7,398 bases of DNA from an uncultured Clostridia bacterium (GTDB lineage: Bacteria; Bacillota; Clostridia; Oscillospirales; Acutalibacteraceae): positions 1 through 7,398 of the forward strand of contig CALBKQ010000223.1 in NCBI GenBank assembly GCA_937895645.1, given 5' to 3'. Shown piece after piece: positions 1 through 4,706 of the stretch. The notes below the pieces were generated by a model, which was not told the origin of the DNA, did no database searches, and was given only the letters and a program-made list of their open reading frames with translations. Within the stretch, counting starts at the first letter, position 1. Each line of letters begins with the position of its first letter. A program made the position numbers and the translations under genes.

Positions 1-837
1 GCCGTTTATAGTTACATCTGCACCCATTCTTCGCAAGATTTCAAGAATTTTTTTATCCCCTTGTGGCGAATTAACATCAAGCCCTGATACTGTAATACCA
101 TCTTTTGAGAGTGCCCCTGCGCAGAGGAAAAATGCACCGTTTGACCAATCCCCGTCAACTGTAATTTCACTTGGGGAAATATATTTTTGATTACCTTTTA
201 TTATGTAAAGATTTTCTTCTTCATTTATTTCAATTCCAAATTTGCGAAGCGCTGAAAGTGTAATATTAAGATATGACCTTGACTCCACAGGTGGAATAAG
301 CTTGATTTTACTGTCGCCGTTAAGTATGGGAAGTGCAAAAAGAAGTCCCGTAATGAACTGTGAGCTGATATTCCCTGCTATTTCATACTCGCCCGCTTGC
401 AATTCGCCTATAAGGTGTAACGGAAATTCACTACCCGTATGGAATGTAACACCTTTTTTCTCCATTTCTTCTTTTAACGGAGAAATCGGTCTTTCGGGCA
501 ATCTGCCTTGCCCCTTAAATGTGGCATCAATGCCAAGCGCAGATACAACTGGCAACAAAAATCTTAAAGTTGAGCCACTTTCAATACAATTAAGTGTTGC
601 TTTCTTATTAAATGGTTGTGGGGTAACAGTAATTGCACCGTTACCCACAGTAATATCTGCACCTATGCTTTTAAGGCATTCTGCAGTTGCCACGATATCT
701 TTTGACAAACAGTTACAGTTAATTTTTGTAGGTTTGTCAGATAAGGCAGCACAGATTAAAAGCCTATGTGCATCTGATTTTGATGAAATTGCATTTATTC
801 GTCCCGAAAGGCGTGACGGTGTGCATCTCATTTCCAT
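1..837 (-). CDS. aroA: 3-phosphoshikimate 1-carboxyvinyltransferase (EPSP synthase), 3' end outside window
   Basis: Sixth step of the shikimate pathway: transfers the enolpyruvyl group of PEP to shikimate-3-phosphate, in the cytoplasm. The frame is open from the ATG at 837 to the window edge, giving 279 residues of an expected ~420, so the C-terminal part with the usual catalytic Asp is not seen. Visible motifs: SKSDAHR (19-25, PEP-binding Lys20), ESGSTLRF (86-93), GRLPERP (111-117), GNISSQ (155-160, shikimate-phosphate loop), ESRSYLNIT (185-193) and DWSNGAFF (230-237). The ESGSTLRF form is typical of clostridial enzymes and differs from the GNAGTAMRP of E. coli; the position of E. coli Pro101 is Phe here. 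The ATG directly follows the aroB stop (TAAATG), with AAAAAGG nine bases upstream; a second ATG two codons later (831) is also possible. Last visible gene of the aroF-tyrA-aroB-aroA operon. The + strand open frame opposite this gene is a shadow. Confidence 0.95.
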   Translation of the reverse strand, partial: MEMRCTPSRLSGRINAISSKSDAHRLLICAALSDKPTKINCNCLSKDIVATAECLKSIGADITVGNGAITVTPQPFNKKATLNCIESGSTLRFLLPVVSALGIDATFKGQGRLPERPISPLKEEMEKKGVTFHTGSEFPLHLIGELQAGEYEIAGNISSQFITGLLFALPILNGDSKIKLIPPVESRSYLNITLSALRKFGIEINEEENLYIIKGNQKYISPSEITVDGDWSNGAFFLCAGALSKDGITVSGLDVNSPQGDKKILEILRRMGADVTING

Positions 838-1893
838 TTAGTTCATACCTTTTTCTATAAAATTCAATAAATCCTCAACAGGAAGTTTCATAATCTTGCA
901 AAGACCGTATTCTTCAGGGACTATAAGCGCCATTGTATCAAGACTTCTCTTTTTATCTGAAAGAGAGGCTTTGTATAATTCTTCTGCTGAAAAGTCACAG
1001 GTTGTTGGCAAGTTATTGGCTTTAAGAATTGGCAAAAGCACATCACTGTAATCTTCATCAGACATACCAATTTCATAAGCACCTTTTGTTGCAATAACCA
1101 TACCGATTGCAACTGCGTTGCCGTGAGAAATTGTAAGATTACTGCATTTTTCGATTGCATGACCAATTGTGTGACCAAAGTTGAGAAGTTTACGCTCACC
1201 TTTTTCAAACTCGTCACGGTCAACAACGTCACGTTTAATCTCAACGCAACGCTTAATTACATATTCTATATTTTCTTTAATGCTATTATTGCTTAAATAT
1301 GTAAGAAAATCGCCATCTAAAATCATACCATATTTAATGATTTCAGCACATCCCTCATTAAATGTTTCTTCGGGTAATGTGTTAAGAGTTTCGCAATCTG
1401 CATAAACTGCGATTGGCTGATAAAACGCACCGCAAAGGTTTTTACCTGCATTAAGATTGATTGCAGTTTTCCCGCCAACAGATGAGTCAACCATTGAAAG
1501 CACTGTTGTAGGAATCTGCACAAAGTCAACACCACGAAGATAAGTAGATGCAACAAAGCCTGTAAGGTCACCTGTTACACCACCGCCGAGAGCAACAAAA
1601 AGGTCTGTTCTTGTAATGCTGTTTTCAGCACAGAATTCCTGCATTTTGCCAAAGTTTTCAAGAGATTTTGCATCTTCACCATGTGGAAATATAAATTCGC
1701 AAACCGAATAACCTGCCCTGGTTAAACTCTTTTTTACTCTTTCACCGTAAAGTGCATAAACTGTATCGTCTGACACAAGTACTACTCGGCAAGTTCGTTT
1801 GATTTCGCTGATTTTCTCGCCTATTGTATCAAGAAAACCTTTTCCAATATGCACAATATATTCTTTTGATGCGGTTACTTTAACTGTTTCCAT
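838..1893 (-). CDS. aroB: 3-dehydroquinate synthase
   Basis: Second shikimate step: converts DAHP to 3-dehydroquinate using bound NAD+ and a divalent metal. With the ATG at 1893 the protein has 351 residues, the usual family length. Seen: the NAD/substrate core GGGVTGD (103-109), the run PTTVLSMVDSSVGGKTA (128-144), and the three metal ligands expected from the family: Glu184 (GCAEIIKYG), His241 (NFGHTIGHA) and His257 (SHGNAVAIGM). The frame stays open to a TTG at 1908, which would add MTGES. I prefer ATG 1893 because GGGTGA lies just upstream and METVKV is a normal AroB start. That ATG is four bases after the tyrA stop (1898-1900), so translation is probably coupled. The stop abuts the aroA start. 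No missing key residues. Confidence 0.97.
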   Translation of the reverse strand: METVKVTASKEYIVHIGKGFLDTIGEKISEIKRTCRVVLVSDDTVYALYGERVKKSLTRAGYSVCEFIFPHGEDAKSLENFGKMQEFCAENSITRTDLFVALGGGVTGDLTGFVASTYLRGVDFVQIPTTVLSMVDSSVGGKTAINLNAGKNLCGAFYQPIAVYADCETLNTLPEETFNEGCAEIIKYGMILDGDFLTYLSNNSIKENIEYVIKRCVEIKRDVVDRDEFEKGERKLLNFGHTIGHAIEKCSNLTISHGNAVAIGMVIATKGAYEIGMSDEDYSDVLLPILKANNLPTTCDFSAEELYKASLSDKKRSLDTMALIVPEEYGLCKIMKLPVEDLLNFIEKGMN

Positions 1894-1897
1894 ACTT

Positions 1898-2731
1898 TCA
1901 CCCGTCAATCTGTTCTTTCAAATTTTTACCATCGCGAAGTAGTTCTGTTAATCTTTCACGGTCATTATTTTCTAATGCTTTTTTATATTGTACCAAATTT
2001 TTCACTATTGCGTCAATTTCATTTACAAGATTATCGCGGTTTTCTAAAAATAATTCTGACCACATATTTTCGTTAAGATATGCAACACGAGTTAAGTCCT
2101 TGTAACTACCTGCTGAAAATCCTTTATGAATAAGTGCGTTAGGACTTTTCACATAAGCATTTGACACTACATGAGCAAGTTGTGATGTGAAAGCGATAAT
2201 TTTATCGTGCTCATCGGGAGTTGACATCTGAATATTAGTAAAACCGATGCTCAAAAAAAGTTCTTTGACTGTACTTATATATCCCCACGGTGTATCTTCA
2301 TAAGGAGTAAGAATCATTGAAGAATTGTTGAAAATTTTCGCGGTGGAGTGTTCAAATCCTGACAAGTGTAAACCTGCCATTGGGTGTGCACCGATAAATA
2401 CAAAGTCATTCTCTTTTGCAGTATCATAAAGGGCGTCACAGACATAGCGTTTAACACCGCTTATATCCATAACGATTGCGCCTTTTTTGAAAAGTTTTGC
2501 ATTTTCTTTAATGTAGTCAATAGATGCTTCAGGGTAAAGAGATACTATTACCAAATCGCACTCTTTCAAATCTTCTTTTTTAAGTTCTTTTTGAATTGCA
2601 CCTACAAAGAGTGCCTTTTGTACTGCTTCGGGGCTTCTGTTAGTCCCCCATACAGTATGCCCTGTGCCAAAACTGATTGCTTTGGCAAGTGAACCGCCCA
2701 TAAGACCTAAACCGATAATTCCGACTTTCAT
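1898..2731 (-). CDS. tyrA: Prephenate dehydrogenase
   Basis: Tyrosine branch enzyme: oxidative decarboxylation of prephenate to 4-hydroxyphenylpyruvate with NAD(P)+. 277 residues. The N-terminus is a Rossmann fold with GLGLMGGS (7-14). Next come GAHPMAG (114-120) with the active-site His116, SQLAHVVSNAY (183-193) with His187, and SYKDLTRVA (209-217) with Arg215, the substrate carboxylate-binding position in the family. It ends after the helical dimer domain and lacks the C-terminal ACT domain of the longer Bacillus-type enzymes, so Tyr feedback through an ACT domain is not expected. No chorismate mutase domain is fused. The ATG overlaps the aroF stop by one base (TAATG), a coupled start. Arogenate as alternative substrate cannot be excluded from sequence alone. 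Confidence 0.94.
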   Translation of the reverse strand: MKVGIIGLGLMGGSLAKAISFGTGHTVWGTNRSPEAVQKALFVGAIQKELKKEDLKECDLVIVSLYPEASIDYIKENAKLFKKGAIVMDISGVKRYVCDALYDTAKENDFVFIGAHPMAGLHLSGFEHSTAKIFNNSSMILTPYEDTPWGYISTVKELFLSIGFTNIQMSTPDEHDKIIAFTSQLAHVVSNAYVKSPNALIHKGFSAGSYKDLTRVAYLNENMWSELFLENRDNLVNEIDAIVKNLVQYKKALENNDRERLTELLRDGKNLKEQIDG

Positions 2732-3732
2732 TATTTCACTGCTTCCAATACTTTATTTACTGAATTCACAACATCTGTGAATTGTGGTGGTGTGAGTGCC
2801 TGAGGGCCGTCACAAAGTGCTTTTGCAGGGTCGTTATGTACTTCAATCATAAGACCGTCTGCGCCACAAGCTGCCGCTGCCAATGACATTGGTTTTACAA
2901 ATCTTGCAATACCTGACGCGTGTGATGGGTCAATAACTACAGGCAAGTGTGATTTTTCTTTAAGCATTGGAACTGCTGACAAATCAAGTGTATTTCTTGT
3001 AGCAGTTTCAAATGTACGGATACCACGCTCACAAAGGATAACCTTTTCGTTACCACCTGCCATAATATATTCAGCACTCATTAAAAGTTCCTGGAATGTA
3101 CTTGAAAGACCACGCTTTAAGAAAACCGGTTTATCAAGATGACCAAGTTCTTTTAAGAGCTCAAAGTTTTGCATATTACGAGCGCCAACCTGAATAACAT
3201 CAACATTTTCGAAAAGCGGAATATGAGATGCGTCCATAATTTCAGTTACGATTGGCATACCTGTTTCTTTTTTTGCTTCAAGCATTAATTCAAGACCTTC
3301 GCCACGCATACCTTGGAAAGCGTATGGAGATGTACGAGGTTTGAACGCACCACCACGAAGGAAGTTAGCACCCGCATTTTTAACATCTTTTGCAATACTT
3401 AAAATTTGTTCTCTGCTTTCAATCGAACAAGGACCTGCGAAGAATTGGAAGTTGCCACCACCAATTTTATAACCTTCAACATCAATAACTGTGTCGTCAG
3501 GGTGGAATTTTCTGTTTGCACATTTGTAAGGCTCTGAAATTCGTCTTACGTCCTCAACAATGTCAAGGCTCTGAATTAAATCGATGTCAACACGACTTGT
3601 GTCACCGATAAGACCGAGAATTGTCTGGTATTCACCCACAACTTCATTGATTACAAGTTTCTGCTCGTGCAACCAGTTAGTTAAATTTTCGACTTTTTTA
3701 GGGTCAACCTGATTTTTAAGAATTACTACCAT
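2731..3732 (-). CDS. aroF: 3-deoxy-7-phosphoheptulonate synthase (DAHP synthase, AroA-I-beta / Thermotoga type)
   Basis: Committing step of the shikimate pathway: condenses PEP and erythrose-4-phosphate to DAHP, metal dependent. 333 residues from ATG 3732. Residues 1-70 form a ferredoxin-like N-terminal regulatory domain (starts MVVILKN, ends near SEPYK), the type that gives Tyr/Phe feedback inhibition in the Thermotoga maritima enzyme. The TIM barrel follows: FAGPCSIES (98-106, metal ligand Cys102), RGGAFKPRTSPYAFQG (126-141), VGARNMQN (182-189), KRG (206-208), DPSHASG (268-274, metal ligand His271) and Glu297/Asp308 regions. The frame also opens from a GTG at 3771, adding 13 residues, but that lies in the terminator hairpin. 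AAAGGAG at 3741-3747, eight bases before ATG 3732, decides the start. First structural gene of the operon, 75 bases after the leader peptide stop. The symbol follows Bacillus/clostridial usage; aroG is also applied to this type. Confidence 0.95.
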   Translation of the reverse strand: MVVILKNQVDPKKVENLTNWLHEQKLVINEVVGEYQTILGLIGDTSRVDIDLIQSLDIVEDVRRISEPYKCANRKFHPDDTVIDVEGYKIGGGNFQFFAGPCSIESREQILSIAKDVKNAGANFLRGGAFKPRTSPYAFQGMRGEGLELMLEAKKETGMPIVTEIMDASHIPLFENVDVIQVGARNMQNFELLKELGHLDKPVFLKRGLSSTFQELLMSAEYIMAGGNEKVILCERGIRTFETATRNTLDLSAVPMLKEKSHLPVVIDPSHASGIARFVKPMSLAAAACGADGLMIEVHNDPAKALCDGPQALTPPQFTDVVNSVNKVLEAVK

Positions 3733-3747
3733 ATTTCTTACTCCTTT
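3733..3747 (-). promoter_or_regulatory. Ribosome binding site of aroF
   Basis: AAAGGAG at 3747-3741 (minus strand) followed by an eight-base spacer to ATG 3732. It sits directly after the T-tract of the attenuator terminator and rules out the upstream GTG at 3771, which falls inside the hairpin. Confidence 0.85.
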
Positions 3748-3750
3748 AAC

Positions 3751-3780
3751 AAAAAATCCCACAGCCTTCACTGTGGGATT
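3751..3780 (-). terminator. Intrinsic terminator (attenuator) before aroF
   Basis: Read on the minus strand: AATCCCACAG, loop TGAAGG, then CTGTGGGATT, a perfect 10-bp stem, ending in a run of six T (3756-3751). It stands between the leader peptide and the aroF ribosome site, so transcription stops before the structural genes unless the hairpin is prevented from forming. The 5' arm and loop (3776-3766) can instead pair with the end of the leader ORF (see the antiterminator entry). It is not the end of any upstream gene other than the leader peptide, which is what marks it as an attenuator. Confidence 0.9.
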
Positions 3781-3880
3781 AAAAAATTACTATTATTTCA
3801 GCAATCTTTATTTTTCCGCAGTGAAACTAAACCTTTTCTTATTAAAGAAAAAGCTAAAGTAAAAATATTCAGCTGCGAAA
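3766..3880 (-). promoter_or_regulatory. Alternative RNA pairings of the aro attenuator (segments 1, 2 and 3)
   Basis: Segment 1 is TTTCGCAG (3880-3873, leader codons 6-8). Segment 2 is TTTCACTGCGG (3826-3816, near the end of the leader ORF). Segment 3 is CCACAGTGAAG (3776-3766, 5' arm and loop of the terminator). Segments 2:3 pair at 10 of 11 positions, one of them G-U, with one C-A mismatch (antiterminator). Segments 1:2 pair over 8 bp with one bulged G, using 3821-3813 (pause hairpin). The Phe/Tyr codons lie between 1 and 2. A ribosome stalled there covers segment 1 and frees segment 2 to block the terminator; a ribosome at the UAA covers segment 2 and lets the terminator form. A further 9-bp hairpin with loop TAAT sits in the Phe codons (3853-3832). 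Pairings worked out by eye, without energies. Confidence 0.72.
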
Positions 3881-3894
3881 TTAAGAGTTTTCAT
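3808..3894 (-). CDS. Phe/Tyr-rich leader peptide of the aro operon
   Basis: A 28-codon ORF, MKTLNFAAEY then FYFSFFFNKK then RFSFTAEK, with 8 Phe and 2 Tyr; seven of the eight residues from 10 to 17 are aromatic (YFYFSFFF). It resembles the pheL leader in composition, not in sequence. It starts 25 bases after the predicted transcription start, with AGAGG upstream of the ATG, and its UAA is 27 bases before the terminator stem. The frame is open further upstream to 3990, but that part lies over the promoter and cannot be in the transcript. Inferred role: translation senses charged tRNA-Phe/tRNA-Tyr and sets readthrough into aroF-tyrA-aroB-aroA. In AT-rich DNA, Phe codons are cheap, so the case rests on the whole arrangement: promoter, ribosome site, antiterminator and terminator. 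Confidence 0.8.
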   Translation of the reverse strand: MKTLNFAAEYFYFSFFFNKKRFSFTAEK

Positions 3895-3925
3895 AAATAT
3901 TACCTCTGTTTGCTGATTGTTAAGT

Positions 3926-3954
3926 ATTTTAGCACAGTAAAGTGCTAATGTCAA
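3926..3954 (-). promoter_or_regulatory. Promoter of the aro operon, sigma-A type
   Basis: TTGACA (3954-3949), a 17-base spacer, then TAAAAT (3931-3926); predicted start near 3919. The -35 hexamer is perfect, and the -10 has one mismatch. It begins 14 bases past the stop of the XRE gene, with no terminator in between, so some read-through from that gene is possible. Confidence 0.85.
3929..3948 (-). promoter_or_regulatory. Dyad in the aro promoter spacer, candidate operator
   Basis: TTAGCAC, six bases TTTACT, then GTGCTAA: a perfect 7-bp inverted repeat filling the spacer and overlapping the first half of the -10 box. Position and symmetry fit a repressor site that would compete with RNA polymerase. 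The half-sites look like those of CIRCE (TTAGCACTC-N9-GAGTGCTAA), but the spacing is far shorter, so HrcA is unlikely. The binding protein is unknown. Confidence 0.5.
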
Positions 3955-3968
3955 CAAAAAATTAAAAA

Positions 3969-4175
3969 TTATGGTTCGTTTTTCAAACACAAAATATAAT
4001 CTGTTGATACTTTATAAAATTTACTTAATGTAATCAAATCATCAATATTCAACTTGCGTTTCCCATTTTCATATCTACCATAATTCTGTTTTGTTGTATT
4101 GAGGACACGAGCAACATCTTCTTGTGTTAAATCGTTATCTGTTCTCAAGTCATACAATCTCTTTGTGTAATTCAT
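3969..4175 (-). CDS. Small XRE-family helix-turn-helix regulator
   Basis: 68 residues, essentially one HTH_3/Cro-CI domain: MNYTKRLYDL, then DLTQEDVARVLNTTKQNYGR (residues 14-34 region, helix-turn-helix) and the scaffold LITLSKFYKVSTDYIL (38-62 region). No effector or protease domain, so it would act as a simple DNA-binding dimer. The frame is open to 4232, but ATG 4175 is preferred: AGGTG lies six bases upstream and MNYTKRLYDLR is the normal family start. It is transcribed away from the gene at 4293, and the intergenic region carries a 19-base near-palindrome that is the best candidate for its operator. I see no clear promoter for this gene on the minus strand. Its 3' end is just upstream of the aro promoter; control of aro by this protein is possible but unsupported, because the aro dyad is a different sequence. 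Confidence 0.85.
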   Translation of the reverse strand: MNYTKRLYDLRTDNDLTQEDVARVLNTTKQNYGRYENGKRKLNIDDLITLSKFYKVSTDYILCLKNEP

Positions 4176-4218
4176 AACATCACCTGCTAAAATTTTACAA
4201 TACAAATAAACTTTTCTC

Positions 4219-4247
4219 TTGACAGTAACCAATTTGGCTACTATAAT
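4219..4247 (+). promoter_or_regulatory. Consensus promoter of the gene at 4293
   Basis: TTGACA (4219-4224), a 17-base spacer, TATAAT (4242-4247): both hexamers and the spacing are perfect. Predicted start near 4254, giving a leader of about 39 bases with AAAGGAG at 4278-4284. Such a strong promoter would normally need a repressor; see the palindrome entry. Confidence 0.9.
4224..4242. promoter_or_regulatory. Near-palindromic operator in the divergent region
   Basis: AGTAACCAATTTGGCTACT is a 19-base palindrome (9-base arms around a central T) with one mismatched pair. It fills the promoter spacer and touches both hexamers. A partly related copy of its left half, GTAACCATTTTGG, lies at 4254-4266 against GTAACCAATTTGG at 4225-4237 (12 of 13 identical), and a short perfect dyad TGGTT-TGT-AACCA is at 4248-4260. 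Likely bound by the adjacent XRE protein (inference). Confidence 0.65.
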
Positions 4248-4292
4248 TGGTTTGTAACCATTTTGGATGTAGACATTAAAGGAGATTTTATT

Positions 4293-4556
4293 ATGCGAAG
4301 AGATTTAGAAGACTTGTGGAATTATTATTTAATTGAAGTACCCATTAAAAACACTAAAAAAGAAGACATCCTTGTAAAGAATTACACAAAAAGTGAAGAT
4401 ATTTTCCGTTCAAAGCTTTCAGACGAGCAAATCGTTTTTCTTGAAGAATATGACAGAGCAGTATCTGAACTTGGCAGAATAAGCGAACGCCATGCATTTA
4501 TTAAGGGCGTTATGTTTGCTACACGGTTTATTTTTCAGGCGTTATATGATGATTAA
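4293..4556 (+). CDS. Small DUF6809-like protein of unknown function
   Basis: 87 residues, no signal peptide or membrane segment seen, rich in charged residues. The C-terminal half (SKLSDEQIVFLEEYDRAVSE from about 47, then a segment ending FIKGVMFATRFIFQALYDD) matches what I remember of the DUF6809 family: L(S/T)xEQxxLFEKY, then SEL, then FxxGFRLGARxMxE. The family has no known function. The frame is open from a TTG at 4263, but AAAGGAG at 4278-4284, eight bases before ATG 4293, sets the start. Only plus-strand gene in the window; divergent from the small XRE regulator, a pairing that suggests repression by it. It has no good plus-strand terminator; the hairpin just after it (4569-4588) has its T-tract on the other strand. 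Confidence 0.75.
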   Translation: MRRDLEDLWNYYLIEVPIKNTKKEDILVKNYTKSEDIFRSKLSDEQIVFLEEYDRAVSELGRISERHAFIKGVMFATRFIFQALYDD

Positions 4557-4558
4557 AA

Positions 4559-4588
4559 GAAAAAGGGCGATTCGCAAATCGCCCCTAC
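4559..4588 (-). terminator. Intrinsic terminator downstream of trpS
   Basis: Minus strand: GGGCGATT, loop TGCG, AATCGCCC, a perfect 8-bp GC-rich stem, followed by TTTTTCTTTT. It lies about 115 bases past the trpS stop and faces the end of the convergent gene at 4293. On the plus strand the same hairpin lacks a T-tract. The flanking GTAGGGGCGAT form is shared with the hairpin at 5783-5809, so it may be a dispersed palindrome used as a terminator. Confidence 0.75.
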
Positions 4589-4600
4589 AGCCTTTGGCAA

Positions 4601-4706
4601 ATAATTTGATTTATTTTTTCGTTAGACAATCTTGCCGAAACGAAGCTGTATGTTGATACTGCGAGTTGAGAGCAAGGCAGTATAACGGGAAAATAAACAA
4701 ATTATA
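4601..4706. repeat. MITE-like inverted-repeat element at the 3' end of trpS
   Basis: Outer arms: the left (4601-4625) reads ATAATTTG-A-TTTATTTT-TT-CGTTA; the right (4682-4706), in reverse complement, reads ATAATTTG-TTTATTTT-CC-CGTTA with one extra C. That is about 21 matching bases with one inserted A and a 2-3 base difference. An inner hairpin, GTTGATACTGC (4652-4662) against GCAGTATAAC (4677-4686), gives 10 bp with one bulged G. The right arm runs through the trpS stop codon (4702-4704). No ORF inside. It may be a small non-autonomous mobile element or a structured 3' UTR of trpS; copies elsewhere would decide. The outer and inner pairings share bases 4682-4686, so they cannot all form at once. 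Confidence 0.5.

Noticed and set aside
242..841. 199-residue open frame on the plus strand opposite aroA
   Set aside because: Antisense shadow: aroA on the minus strand shows all EPSP synthase motifs through this stretch, and the plus frame has no ribosome site or recognisable domain.
3733..3919. T-box or TRAP-type leader before aroF
   Set aside because: No T-box consensus (TGGNACCGCG), no long specifier stem and no run of GAG/TAG triplets; the leader is short and contains a translated-looking ORF.
3929..3948. CIRCE element bound by HrcA
   Set aside because: The half-sites TTAGCAC/GTGCTAA match, but the gap between them is 6 bases and the adjoining TC/GA bases of CIRCE are missing.
3895..3990. 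Upstream extension of the leader peptide frame (60 residues in total)
   Set aside because: The extension lies over the -35/-10 promoter and the end of the XRE gene; ATG 3894 with AGAGG is the start inside the transcript.
4557..4701. CRISPR or tRNA gene between trpS and the gene at 4293
   Set aside because: Only hairpins and inverted arms are present; no regular direct repeats with spacers and no cloverleaf or GGTTCGA-type T-arm.
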